Below are positions 23,300 to 35,764 of a stretch of DNA of 64,000 nucleotides, one piece after another. The stretch lies in assembly GCA_016758965.1 (NCBI GenBank), contig JAEPRB010000027.1:229482-293481 (forward strand), read 5' to 3'. Every line of letters starts with the position of its first letter. Within the stretch, counting starts at the first letter, position 1. Under the pieces are notes generated by a model. That model was given only the letters and a program-made list of their open reading frames with translations, had not been told where the DNA came from and did not search any database. The DNA is from Circinella minor. Lineage: Eukaryota > Mucoromycota > Mucoromycetes > Mucorales > Lichtheimiaceae. Position numbers and translations under genes: made by a program.

Positions 23300-25724
23300 T
23301 AGTATATACTATTACATTGGTTTTTATTTATCTTTTTTTTTTCAATAAATAATTTTTTTCATGATTCGAGTCCATTCTACAACCTTACTTAGTAATAACA
23401 AATAAATAGTTTAGGCTCACTCGCTTAATTATCATTAAGTATTGAACTTCTCAACTTTTGTGATGGCTGGGAGTTTACGTACAACTATATGTATATAACT
23501 AAGCACATAAATAAGGTAGGAATGCTTTTACATCTGCTGCTATCCAACACACAACCATTAGAACAAGAGCTATTTAATACTTATAATCAGCCACGTATTA
23601 ATATTTATGTATCTCTTATGAGTTATCATTATGAACTTTCTTCATACCCAGATTATCACATGTAGTTCCCGCAGGATGATTATATATTTGTCGCTCAGCC
23701 CTGCTTTTTATACACCAGTCTGGTTTTTTTCTTCAATATAGCTTCAAATAAGTAAAGTTGAAATTAAAATAACCACAAGCATACATATTATGATGTAATA
23801 TATAAGCGATAGTATTCTTCCATAAGTACCACCTTTTACTTTGCTTCCGAGTCGTTGTTTAATTGAGATTGGATGATTATCATCAGCTGATACAAGGTCC
23901 TATCATAACAACTTTTTAATACCGTTTATACTAAAATAATTTTGATATCACTACATCTAATTAGGACCGATGCTGCCAAGCCCCTTTATTTATTCAATTT
24001 TGAAGGGTTGCAAAACACACTATACTTATTAGGAGTGGTATAAAAATCATTGTATCATTCAATATGATATTTTGTTATGTATACAAGCTTATCACTCACA
24101 AAACCTTTGTATTGTTTTTTCTTCTTCTTTTCATTAATGATATGTCGTGTAATACCCTTCGTCACAACCATGTTAGAATAAAAATGCCACTCAAAATTCA
24201 TCCGACAAACAAGAGAGAATTATTCATAGCAAAGAAATAATATTATCGTCGTCGCGATCAAAGATAAATAAATTACTAATGTATCACCGTCACTACAATG
24301 TCATTTTTTTTTGTAATATCTAGTTCGACAGAAATACATGGATAATTTTGTGCAGGGGGGGGAGCACTTGACCGTGAAAAAGGACACTGGTAATTTATTT
24401 AGAAATAAATTGCCGGTTTAGCAAATAAGAATACACGCATTGACATTTTGACGCGTGATAAAAAAGAAAAGCTTTTAAAAAAGTTTCCGAGTTATAACCA
24501 ATTAAGTAAAAAATTTATTCTAGTCACATGTAAACATTATTGTTTTAACATCTTTTTAACACCAAAAACAGCCAGCACAAAAATAACAGAAATTTATATA
24601 GTAATCAAAGCAAGTCATTTTTTATTTATTTTCTTATATTATAAAAACAATCTAACTACCAAAAAAGTCTTCCATTCATCATTATAAAAAATAATATAAT
24701 CTGTGTTAAAAAAAAACATAAAAATTCATCAGTTTTACGCTCTTTTCAATTCATAAATGTTGTATGTATATCTTTTTCTCTCCCACTTAATCACAGGATA
24801 TTGATATATATATCAGGGACAACCTTGCGTATATGGTGTCCGCATTATGCTATCGTCACTGTCATTCCGACTGGTGCCAGCTAAATCTCATCCTTATATA
24901 TATCCTTCTTTCTCTCCTTGCTCTATCTCTCCACAAGCCTCTCATAAAAATTTTACATACCTTATTTGATGATGAAAAGTTAAAAGAAAAAGGAAAGAAA
25001 CTATTTTAACTTTTGCAAAAGATCGACCACTAATTTATACTCTTCATGAAAATTTTTTTTTTTTCTTATTCAGCAATGTCCGAGAATAACCGTCCAAGAA
25101 TAACCGTCACTTGGTGCAACTTCGTTCTCCACCAAATCTATTAACTGTTACACAAAAATGCATAGAGAAACAAACAGGGAGTAGTAATATAGTTTTATTT
25201 TGCGTACGCATAATATTTTATCATCATTAGACGTGATTTCTTATTGAAAAATAAATTGTCGATAAAGTAGATAAATTATTTATAAACAACAAATAGTCTT
25301 TTTTTTTCGTGTCAATGATGGTAATAGTGATGATATATTATATGTATAAAAAATATCGGAAATTTGATAAGTTATTCTATCCACAAACAAAAAAGTAATA
25401 ATATTACATACTATTATGTTGTCATCCTCCCGACATTGATAAACAAGAAGTTGGAAAATCAAGATGTATTTAATGTTATATATAATCAATCTAATAACGG
25501 AAAGTTTTTTATTATTACTATTATTATTGTTCTTATTCATCTTGGACGCACACACACACACACACACACACACAGGCGTACACACCACAATAGTTAGTAC
25601 CCGTGGTTCTTTTCCCTCTCTCTCTCTCTCTTTTTTTCACTTTTCTATCTCCCTGTGCTTTTTCCTTTCTTTGCCTCTTGATCCCTTTTTTTCTTTTTCT
25701 TTCTTTCTTATATACCTGACTCAT
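23300..25724. other. Gene-free region and leader of F-box/WD40 gene
   Basis: About 2.4 kb. No gene supported; the 24448-24687 frame starts at TTG and has no family features. The last 260 bp carry a (CA)n run (near 25550-25575) and C/T-rich sequence typical of a 5' leader, although the frame is open back to 25464. Confidence 0.6.
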
Positions 25725-27546
25725 ATGACATTACTGTATGCTTCCTCCACCAAATTACTTTCTTTCTTATTATCTTCATCTTCATCTTCATCATCTAATA
25801 AAGCCAAAAACAACCACCATACAATATCTTCCGATAAGGGGACCGTTCATATCGCTATTAACCCTCATAAAGACGGTAGTAGAGCCTCTATCAAATGTCT
25901 AAATCCATCAATGGAGTCCCGTAATAATACTACCTCCTCTTCTTCTTCCTCTTCCTCCTCCTCATCATCATCCAAAAGGCCGAGATTAAGCAATTTTTTG
26001 AAATTTTCCGGAGCATCTATCTCGAATAGCAATAACACTAAACGACGACAACGATTCAATAACCCTTCAGTATCAACTCCATCGTCTACAACGGTGACAG
26101 CGACATTAATGAATACAGGCATAACGGGAACGGTATCCGATTATCTCCAACAACTTCCTCCTGAATTAATACAAAAGCTTTTTATCCATCTTGATGCTAT
26201 AAGTATCGGAAGACTTGCACAGACATGTCGTCAACTCCACATGATATGTAACGATGACCACGGGGTGTGGCGGACTTTGTTCATCAAACATTTTAACAAT
26301 TACTTCTCCACAACCACCTACCATCGTCATCATCATCATCATCATCATCATCATCAACAACAACAAATAGTACCTCCATTAGCATCATTGGCATCCTCAT
26401 CATCCTTATCATTATCTTCATGGCATAACTTATATCGTAATCATTATATCCTTGAACGACGATGGCAGCGAGGGCAAGCCAATGTCAGATACTTAACAGG
26501 ACATACTGATAGCGTCTATTGTATTGTACGATATAAAAAACAATACATAGTGAGCGGAAGTCGAGATCATTCAGTCAAATTATGGGACCTTGACAACTAT
26601 ACATGTGTAGCAAGTGAAACGCATCACGAGGGAAGTGTATTGTGCTTGAAAATTGCATCAGATAATGAATGGATGGTATCTGGTTCATCTGATGGTACAT
26701 GTGTCGTGTGGAAACTTAATACTAGTAGTAGTGGTAAAATTAACGTCAATAAACTACAACCACTAAGTCGACTTCGTGGTCATACTAATGGTGTATTGGA
26801 TGTATGTATTGTTGAAAATAAATATATCGTTACGGCTTCCCGTGATGCCACGGTACGTGTATGGGATCGGTATTCAGCAAAAGAATTACGACGATTAGAA
26901 GGTCATGCTGGACCTGTAAATGCTTTACAATCGCATGGATATTATGTCGTTTCAGCTTCTGGGGATAGTAAAGTTAAATTGTGGCATGCAGAAACTGGAG
27001 AATGTTTAAAGACTTTTGATGGACATACGCGTGGATTAGCATGTGCACGATTTGATGGAATGCGTATATATAGTGGAGGACAAGATACTGTATTACGTGT
27101 ATGGGATGCACAGACAGGGCAATGTTCAGCGGTATTGGAAGGACATGATCAGTTAGTTCGAACGGTTGACTGTTGTGGGGTAAGAAAGAGAGAGAACAGT
27201 GGGAATAATAAACAGCGCAGCCAGTATTGCTGAAGAATTTAAAAATTAATCCTTTTTTTTTTGACTTGCAGGATAGAGCAGTTACGGGTAGCTACGATCG
27301 TACAATCAAGTTATGGGATTCTGTTTCGGGCCAATGCTTATTAAGTTTTCAAGGTGGTCATGACAGTTGGGTATTTAATGTATTACTGAGTAAAACACAG
27401 ATCATCAGGTAAATTAAAATAATGTATTTTATAAATAAATGTGTATTTGAATTTTGCCTTATTAAAAAGTATAAATATTTAGCGCTGGTCAAGATAAACG
27501 CATTATGATCCTAGATTTCGGTAGTGATTTAAATCTAATTAAATAA
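25725..27546 (+). CDS. F-box / WD40-repeat protein (SCF adaptor)
   Basis: Probable SCF substrate receptor. Exons 25725-27179, 27272-27408 and 27483-27546 give 551 residues; the last two exons complete the propeller (CCG|DRAVTGSYDR and IIS|AGQDKRIM). Residues 1-130 are Ser-rich and disordered. The F-box is at about 136-185 (LQQLPPELIQKLFIHLDAI and LAQTCRQLH), followed by a poly-His/poly-Gln insert. Seven WD40 repeats run from about 255 to the end (e.g. LTGHTDSVYCI, SRDHSVKLWDLD, LRGHTNGVLDV, LEGHAGPVNAL, DRTIKLWDSV), enough for one full seven-blade propeller. Architecture equals Cdc4/Met30/Fbxw7-type proteins; substrate unknown. I chose the ATG at 25725 because the upstream open frame encodes CA- and CT-repeat peptides; a start at 25464 cannot be excluded. 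Confidence 0.92.
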
Positions 27547-28774
27547 CCATACCCTTATTATTACAGCTACTACATTAATTATATTACTACTTATATCTTT
27601 ACTATTACTATTATTTAGCCATACATCACATTATAATTATAATTTACCTTCACACTCTTTTAATACTTACTATTTTAATCGTTTACTTATTCTTTGTTTG
27701 TATACGTATCTTCTAAATTTTATGCAAACTTAATCTAATTTTTTTATAGCAATCTCTCTCTTTTTTTGTATACATTTTTTATTTACTTGCATCATTATCC
27801 AATACATAACAGAAAAAAAAACTTTCTGTTTCACCATTTTGTTTCTTGTATATCATCGTCTAAAAGATAAAACAAACCGTTTTTTATATATATTACAAAT
27901 ATACTTTTCTATCATCTACGTTATTAGTAGCTACGTAGTGTTTTTTTCTTTTCAATAAACAAAAGATGTATATTTACAGTGATCTATGTACGTATAGCGA
28001 CCTTTAGACAATTGTTTACCCCCCTGAACTCTTTGTACACGCAAAAAAAAAAGGTTGTAACTAAGCAACGGGCAGCGTTTTAGATATAAATTCCAAAATC
28101 GACAAACATCTAGTTTGGCTATATTCAAATATTAACATCTTGTTGCATCTTCAACTGTTGTTATTATTATCGAAAAGAAATATTAATACACAAGGTTGAT
28201 ACACCAATCACAATGTTCAAAGTGTAATGATGTTGAAAGACTTTAAATATTTTTATGTACTTTAACAAAATAAAACTAGATCATTTGGATGGCATATATT
28301 AGGAGTACCTAGTTGAGCATGGGTATCAAAAAAAAATGCTGTTTTTCCGCAAAGTATATATGACAAAAAGCAATAATATATAATAAAAAGGTAGGTGTTT
28401 ATATGCTTTTTTAATATTCTTGTGTAGTAGTAGATGGAAATAAAGAAACAGATTGACAACAAGAAATAATAATAAAGATTTACAAAAAGAATAAGATTGT
28501 TATGATACTATAAATTTCAACAAGAAAAAATGTGATATGTGTATGTGTACTTAAGAAGGAGAAGGAAAGATTGTGATTGCGGGAAGGAGGGGAGAAGATA
28601 GAAAGAAAGGGGGGGGTGGAATGATTTTGACTAGATTTTATATGCTCTACCGTTTAATATATTATTAAAAAAAGGGAAAAACGGTTGGTTTTTTTTAGAA
28701 ATACTTTAAACAATTACGGTCATTAGTCCGAAAAACACAAATAATTACGGTACGTATAGGTATACAGTCTGCTT
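27547..28774. other. Convergent intergenic region
   Basis: About 1.2 kb between the 3' ends of the F-box/WD40 gene and the membrane protein gene. T-rich left half, G/A-rich run near 28550-28620. The 28262-28462 frame is not convincing. No feature seen. Confidence 0.6.
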
Positions 28775-30622
28775 TTATGACAAAGGACAAGCAAATCCAC
28801 CGGTTGCTGGAGTAGCAATCAATGTAGGTTTATATCCAACCAGATCAAGCCCAAAAACATGCAATGTAATCCAAAAATGCAATTGTAGCGATTCCCGTTC
28901 GGGCTGTTCAGTTATTGTTTGGTTTGTCTTGCTATCATGATGTGTTTTGGGAGGTTGCTGAGTACATGCTTTTTTTAATGTTGCAAAAGTTGTATCTCTA
29001 TCATCACGGGCTTGATAATCCAATGTAATAGGTAATTGAATGGTTGATATAGTATTCGCTGGTAGTGTATGCTCACTAGATACCTTGTGATCAGTGCTGT
29101 TATTTTTTCCAATGACCAAACCAGTCAATGCATCTTTAGCTAGTACATCAATTTGTGTAAATCGTGTGGGAACTCGATTTTCCCGATTGTCCACAGTAAT
29201 ATTTACTAGCCATTGGCTTTCAAAAGCCACATTACCAACCATCACACCTTGATGTGTTTCAGTAATATGAGCTGGTGATAATAAACTAGCACCTTCAATT
29301 CTCATCAATGGTGTACGTGGCCATAATAAGTATCCAGTAATAATAAGTAAAATCATGAAAATAAAACTACCAAAAACCCAACCACGACGACCACATTTAC
29401 GTGGCTCTGTACGTTGTTTACGTTCTTTTGGATTATGTTGCTGTCCATTACAGCTTAAGAAACAGCAACCAATCCACATGCCTTTGGCTTCTTCCCCTTG
29501 TTCGTCGTCACCATAATGTTTAAATTTTCTATTATTGTTATTATTGCTTGCTTCTTCAGATGACATATTATGCCCTTTTTCATTTTGATGTTGTTTCTCG
29601 TCGTTATAAATAGAGTGGTTATTATTGCTATGTTGACGATTACGGTCTAATGTAGAAGATGATGAAGAACGTAATGAACAGGTTTCATAGTCTGTAATAG
29701 ACTCTTCATCTTTTTCAAATTGATATTGTTTTTTAATCGCTGATGGTTTTTGTACAAGCGTTTCTTGGCTACCAAAAGGACGGCTGAATCGACGTCCGAC
29801 ATCTAACGTACTAGAGGGTGGTGGGACAGCAAAATCCAAATCGAGAGTGATATGTGTATCCAAAGTTGAACGTTGTTGTTGTTGTTGTGGAGTAAGTGTC
29901 ATTGAAGGCGCCTCAAGTGGATGTGCTGATTCGAGAGCTACAATACAACATAATCCAAATCATGATAGGATTTTTTTTTTCAAAATCAATGTTGCTGTTG
30001 CAATAGATATAAAACATTATAAGCTAAATTTACCTGTTGAAGTTCTTGTACTATTACTGTTATTATTATTGATGTCCCCTGAATAAGTAGATAACAATGA
30101 GCGAGTATTACTATTTCTTATAAATGACTCTGCAATTGTTAATCTAGCAGAATCGGGAAGTTCAGTTGTTGAAGGTCGTGAAACGGAAGAAGAACGCGGT
30201 ACATCATAATCATCTAGTGTTATGGAAGGTCGAGTAATAGTGGTAGAAGGTGGTGGAGGAGGCAGAGGAGGAGGAGAAGGTGTACGTTGTTTATTATAAT
30301 CAGATGCCATGAACCGATCCGCAATAGAAAGTCGTGCTGTCTCAACATTAGCTGGTGCTGACGGTCTACGCAAGAAATCATGATTATTATGTGATGGTTG
30401 TTGTAATAAACCAGCAGATGCTCGTCGAGGGCCACCTGCAAGATTTTGTTGTTGGGCTCGTATTAAATTATTGCGAGCGTTGATGGAGGATGGAAGTCTG
30501 GAATTATTATTAGTATTATTAGTTTCTGAAGGTCGACGTAACGAAGGTCGACGTCGGGTTGATCTACCACTGGCAGATGCACCACTAGATGATTGACGGC
30601 GATGATGGGTCGTGGCGACCAT
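28775..30622 (-). CDS. Single-pass membrane protein with LEA2-like C-terminal domain
   Basis: Exons 30034-30622 and 28775-29937 (99-bp intron, ACA G|CT CTC) give 583 residues. Residues 1-380 are disordered: Arg/Ser-rich, a Pro run (SPPPLPPPPP), polyN, polyQ, and two similar motifs, ETARLSIADRFM and DSARLTIAESFI, about 70 residues apart. A Cys-rich patch (IGCCFLSCNG) and a basic stretch precede one membrane helix at about 382-402 (GWVFGSFIFMILLIITGYLLW). The remaining 180 residues are beta-rich, with several N-glycosylation sites, and resemble the late-embryogenesis-abundant type-2 (LEA14-like) domain reported in fungal membrane proteins; this is a resemblance only. Topology likely N-in, C-out or vacuolar lumen. 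Function unknown. Confidence 0.85.
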
Positions 30623-31737
30623 TATTTGTAATGATTATATATATTAGAGAATAAAAAAAGTTAAATAGTATTAATAGTAATAAGAAAGAGAGGTTTAATG
30701 AAAAAAAAAGAAAGAAAGATTAGATCAAAGTGTATAATCCGTAAACTTTTTCCTTTACTTTTTTTGAAGGAGTACTAGGCGGGGGTTGGAGACGTATTGA
30801 TACGAAAGGGAGACAGGGGGTGGAAGATGAAAGCAGAAAGATTCTATTTTATATTATATACTAAGATTATGATTTATTATTATGATATTAGGAGGAGACG
30901 AGCTGAGAAGAAAGTGTATACTAAAAAGAAGTATGTTTATTTTCTATATTTTGAGAGTTAGAAAGGGGTCAGCGGGAGTTGGTTTATCATTTTACTAGTG
31001 TGCTTGATGTTCCGGTTTAAATGTTCGCTGTTGTTTGCGTTTATTATTATTATTCTTTCAAACAGACAACCCCTATTCCTATTCAGTCTCCCTAATTTAT
31101 ATATACAAAAAGTTCATTCGCCTACCAGTGAGGATATAACATTATATCACTATTTTTGCCTGGGCCGTATATGTGGATAACCCTTTACTTACTCCTTTCT
31201 TTAACGAGAGCGGGCAGATGATAACGCCAGCCAAATAATAAATACATGTGCTTGTCACTTCACTTTTATGATAGTTTATTGATGACCCCTTCTGGTTATC
31301 GAGCTTATCTATTTTACTTGGGAAAAAAGAGGCACTATAAAAGCATTTGAATATCAAAATACTTTGCTGTTTATAAATAAGTATATCCTTCAATTTCAAT
31401 CACACATTTCCGTGTTGACTTTCTGTTAAAGAAAGATGTTTATTAGAGATAAAGTAAGAAGGGAGAAAGAGTTCCCCACTTAACAAAGTATCGGAGAAGA
31501 ATCATTTCATATTCTTTAGAAGCTGGGATCATTTTCATTTCTTTTGTCAAACAGTTACTGAACAAAGAAAAACTATAATTAGTAAAACGAAACAATTAAA
31601 CACTTATCCAATCAAAATATCTGTCTCCCAAATCAGAGGTTGTACCTAGAACACATATTTTGTTTTTGTTTTTCTTTTCCCTTGTTTGCTTAATACAACC
31701 CTTATATACACCCTTTACGTTCCTTATTTAAATAATA
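30623..31737. other. Divergent promoter region
   Basis: About 1.1 kb between the membrane-protein gene (-) and the EXORDIUM-like gene (+). It contains leader-like sequence on both sides; a TATATA word lies at 31703-31708, close to the latter ATG. Open frames at 30998-31180 and 31142-31399 have no support. Confidence 0.55.
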
Positions 31738-33008
31738 ATGTTATTGTCGACATTGGGAGCTTTGGTTTTTTCCAGTTTGGCCGGATTATCGGTCGCTCAA
31801 GATGAGCAATTATCAACAGTAAATGCTAACCAATCAACACCTATTGCTTCGTTATATGGTGACAGTTTTAAGAATACTGGTGGCAAAGTTCTCAGTAACG
31901 AAGTGAATGGTAATCATATACATAGATAAACTTTTAAATATTATATGCTTATAATTTTTTGAGGAGAAAATTTTATTTTATTTTAGTTTCATCTGAATGA
32001 AAGCTAATGATTTAATCTGCTTGTATTATATATATATATATATGTTGTATAATTAAAAATAGTTTACATTGTTTTTTATGGCAACTGGACACAATCACAG
32101 GACGAACAAACGACGTTCATGAACTTTATCGATGGTGTTTCTTCAACCCAGTGGTTCACCACATGTAATTACGCAACTTCTTTTTTACTCACTAATTAAC
32201 AGCAATAACAGCAATAACAACAATAGTAACAACATTTTTCTTATTTGATTTTTTTATTTATATTTTATCAATAGTAAAACAATATACAGGCCTCGATGGT
32301 ACATTGCCTGGATCGTTGAATGTAGCAGCTGCAGTAAATGATGGTGGTAGCCGTGGATTAAAATTCACCGATACAAATATACATAAACAGATCATTCTTG
32401 ATGCTGTCAATTCTGGATATCTTTCACCAACAAACCAAATTGATCCTAATGGTGTTTATATTTTGTTTGCTGGTAATGATGTTTCAGATAGTGAATTCTG
32501 TACCGCAAACTGTGGTTATAATAGTCATAGTGATCAATTCCAATACATGTTTATCGGCTATCCTGGTACTTGTGCAGAATAGTAAGTATATGACAACCGT
32601 TATATAATCCATTTAATACAAAAAAATTCATTGTAACTAAAAAACGAATCAATAAACTAATTAAATTACTACCATGACAACCAACAAAACAGTTGTATCC
32701 CACCAATGATTCACGATCGATCTCCTAATGAAACTCCTTCAATTGATGCTGCTGTCACTATCTTCTCACACGAAATTCAAGATTTGTTAAGCGACCCACG
32801 AAACGATGCTTGGATGATTCAGCAAAATGGAACAACTATTGAATTAGGTGATTTCTGTGCTGGTTCTAAAGTGCCTGATGGTGAATGGTATGGAACTGTC
32901 ACCACGGATGAAAATAATGCTACTTATAATTTGGAAGTGGGTAATCAAAAGTTTTTAGTGCAAACTATATTCGATCTTAAGAATAAGAAGTGTGTTCTTT
33001 CTTCATAA
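31738..33008 (+). CDS. Secreted EXORDIUM / phosphate-induced protein 1 family protein
   Basis: Four exons, 31738-31909, 32063-32164, 32275-32581 and 32693-33008, give 298 residues; all joins are in phase. A signal peptide is clear (MLLSTLGALVFSSLAGLSVA). Family marks of PHI-1/EXORDIUM (Pfam PF04674) are rebuilt across introns: VYIVFYGNW (about 58-66), NGVYILFAGNDV (about 150-161), EFCTANCGYNSH (about 165-176) with paired Cys, a second Cys pair around CAEYC (about 191-195), and SHEIQDLLSDP (about 219-229). The His-Glu in that last block lies where the family has a conserved HEI. In plants these are apoplastic proteins linked to growth and carbon status; the fungal role is unknown, probably wall or extracellular. 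N-glycosylation sites support secretion. Good family confidence, no function proposed. Confidence 0.9.
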
Positions 33009-33290
33009 ACAAAAATAAATTGTAAGATATAGACACATCGATCTCTACCCGTCCTTCATTCATTTGTCCCTTTCCCTTCTATTTGTGTATACCCTCTTCC
33101 AAACTCTTTACTTTTCATCCCTTGAATCACTTGACTCCCCCTTTATATATATATAAATATTAGCCTTATTATTAACAGTGATACTCAAATCCCTTTTCTA
33201 TCTTTTATTTTCTTTCCTTTTCTTTCTTATTCTTATTCTTAGCCTTTATCGAAATGTACCATTATCCTCCATTGTTTTATTCATTTTTAA

Positions 33291-33321
<31 letters not shown>

Positions 33322-33644
33322 TGATAATTTCTTTTTTTCTGAAAAAAAAAATGGGTATTATTATTACGATAAGAAAAATGTGTTATATTAAAATGGATTC
33401 AAAAATAAAAATGAAAAAAAGAGTAATAAAGAATGTTAAACCAGTTAACGCCTTTTATATAAAGTAGTGTAATTATAAAATGGAAAATAGGGTGGGTTTG
33501 GTAAATGCATATGGCAGAAGAAAGAAAAGAAAGAAAGATATGTACAAAAGAAAAATTAGCTTGATGAATAAATTTGATTTGTTTTCTTTGAGAGAAAACC
33601 ATTAATCATTATTATTGTTATTATATGTATTTGTTATCATTATT
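33009..33644. other. Convergent 3' flanks
   Basis: About 0.64 kb between two convergent genes; T/C-rich left part, a (TA)n run at about 33290-33314, then A-rich sequence. No gene seen. Confidence 0.6.
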
Positions 33645-35264
33645 TCAAAACATGCGATAATCATTATTACTCCATTCTGGATGATGAGATAAAGGTCGTC
33701 TCGTGGCTGTAGGTGATGCTGGTACAGGCCCTACGTTATTTGTATCTGTTGTCATGGCATTGGGAGGTTGGGTAGGTGATGTAGGTGATGTAGGGGAGGG
33801 TGGTGATAATGGACAACTTGTTCGTCTAGACGAAAATGATGCACGTTTATCGTTAGTTACAACAGGTGCCGAAGTGGTTTCTCTTTTTTCACCATCCCTT
33901 AAGGCAGCTGCTCGTATATGAGGTTGAGACGTTGTTGCTTCAAAAACTGATACAGCTCGCATGATGCTATCTTCTGTTTCCACTGGCGTCGGTAGTGAAT
34001 AACTTTGTCGTTCTTCTGGGTGATAATGGTGTCTACCACCGCCTACTCTTCGTCGTCCTCCTCCGTTTCGACCACTACTGTTTTTAATACTTTTGGATGC
34101 TGTTAATGGTAAGTGAATCTCCATGCCGCAATTTTCACAAAATGCTTGGTTTGGTACTCTTGTATAATCCACTCGTAAAGCTTCCACCAACAAGGTCGAC
34201 TCAATTATTTGAAAGTAAACGGTAAAAGCATCGGATCGATCACCCAAAAACGTGGTCACCTTAAGTAAATTCATGGCCAAATTTACAACAAAAGTAAATA
34301 TAAGACACACTAAGGATTTACGTGCAATATATTCAATCAATCGATTTTGTCGGCTCATGACACTATTGGACAGTCGAATATGTAAATAAAGTCGACGAAC
34401 AAACATGCCACTCAAGAACAAGTTGGCCAATGCATCCGCAACGAAGTTCATGATAATAACACCATTTCCCCATTGGGCCCAACATGTTGCGCCACTTTGA
34501 ATGCGTTGATTCATAAGATTTTGTTGAAGAGTTCCAAATGCTAGCTCGTAAGGCCAGTCAGCAAATCGTACAGTGATTAATAGTATACCAACAATCTTAA
34601 TCCATAATGAGTGTCTGTCAGACTCGAGAATAATAAGTCGCATGAACATGACTGTATAAAACAGTATATATTCTATAAATAACAGTATGATGAGTTTTTT
34701 ATTGTGTATGATGATCTGAAAGTTAATAAATTCTCACGCAACCAGATACACAAAATGGAGAAGATAATTATTGTTTAAAAAAAATCAACTTACGAATGTG
34801 CCATACTCTATAATTTAGATAATAGTATAATAATATATTTTTGATTGTTTAGTTTACGTATTATGATTATTAAATGAAACTTGAAGAAATAAAAAAAAAA
34901 AGTTTCGAACTTACGATACCAGTAGAGGAAAGTATGCACAAGTAGTAATTTCAAATAATGGAATAATGCCGTATAAAAATCGATGGATAAGTAAAACCAA
35001 TACTTGACCAATATTCACCAGATGACTATTATATCGATTGATTTAATGGTTACAAATTATGATGTACTCAAGTTAATATATAATATTGGGTTCCTCAGTA
35101 ACAAGAAGAAGAAAAAAAAAAGTAACTAACATTTTGCCCCTAGTTCTCCGATATTGAGCATAGCAAATAAGGTAATTACGAATAGATACAACAACGGCCA
35201 GCCACATGCCCAGCATGTTTATTTTATCTACTACTCGTTCACCATATTCCGTCAAAGTTATCAT
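33645..35264 (-). CDS. Polytopic membrane protein, unknown function
   Basis: Not recognised. Four exons, 35131-35264, 34915-35025, 34794-34807 and 33645-34651, give 421 residues. Exon 3 is only 14 nt (AGTATGGCACATTC), with AG before it and GTAAGT after; without it exons 2 and 4 are out of frame, with it they read LLVSVWHILMFMRL. About six hydrophobic segments lie in the first 260 residues (e.g. MLGMWLAVVVSI, IGQVLVLLIHRFLYGIIPLF, WIKIVGILLITVRFADW, VIIMNFVADALANLFL, LVCLIFTFVVNLAMNLL). A four-residue Cys pair (CENCG) follows the last, then a disordered cytosolic-looking tail rich in Arg, Ser, Thr and Pro. There is no signal peptide beyond the first segment. Possibly a sensor or transporter-like fungal protein; no assignment made. 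If exon 3 is skipped, the ATG at 34649 could start a shorter form. Confidence 0.82.
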
Positions 35265-35764
35265 GAGCTCTCTTTTCTACCTGCTGTGGTTGTTGTGATG
35301 AGATTACCGTAGAAAATTAATTGTGAATAAAAAAAAATAATAGAATGAAAATAAAAATAAAATAAGAAGAAGAAAGAGAAGAAAACCTTTCAAACGAAGC
35401 TCAAGAAAAAATAGATAATCTTAAAATTCAGTTCTCTTTATTTACTCTTTGTGTAATGGCCCATGTAGCACCAACGAAAACGAGAAGTAATCATAATATA
35501 CAGGTGATTGTGTCTCCCATCCAGTAAGAAATTCCCAAGGAAGAATCAATGGATGGGATTCCCCACGGGGTGACTGGTTGGCGGGGTAATTTTCAATAGA
35601 CTATTTTCCGCTTACCATATTAACGAATTATTGAAACATACACACAGATCACACATATATTAATATATTTGCTCTCTCTAGTTTCTTTTTTCCTTTATCA
35701 ATTTTTAAGTTTTTTGCTTTTTGCAAATCATAAAAATATATAAGCTTTTTTTATTATTATTTAT
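35265..35764. other. Intergenic between membrane protein and subtilase genes
   Basis: About 0.5 kb: leader of the membrane protein gene, a (GAA)-like A-rich patch near 35340-35390, then subtilase 3' flank. No gene seen. Confidence 0.55.

Noticed and set aside
24448..24687. 79-codon plus-strand frame
   Set aside because: Starts at TTG, composition is AT-driven, and no splice partner or family pattern is visible.
25464..25724. Upstream start at 25464 for the F-box/WD40 protein
   Set aside because: The extra 87 residues come from CA and CT repeats typical of a 5' leader; the ATG at 25725 is simpler. Not excluded.
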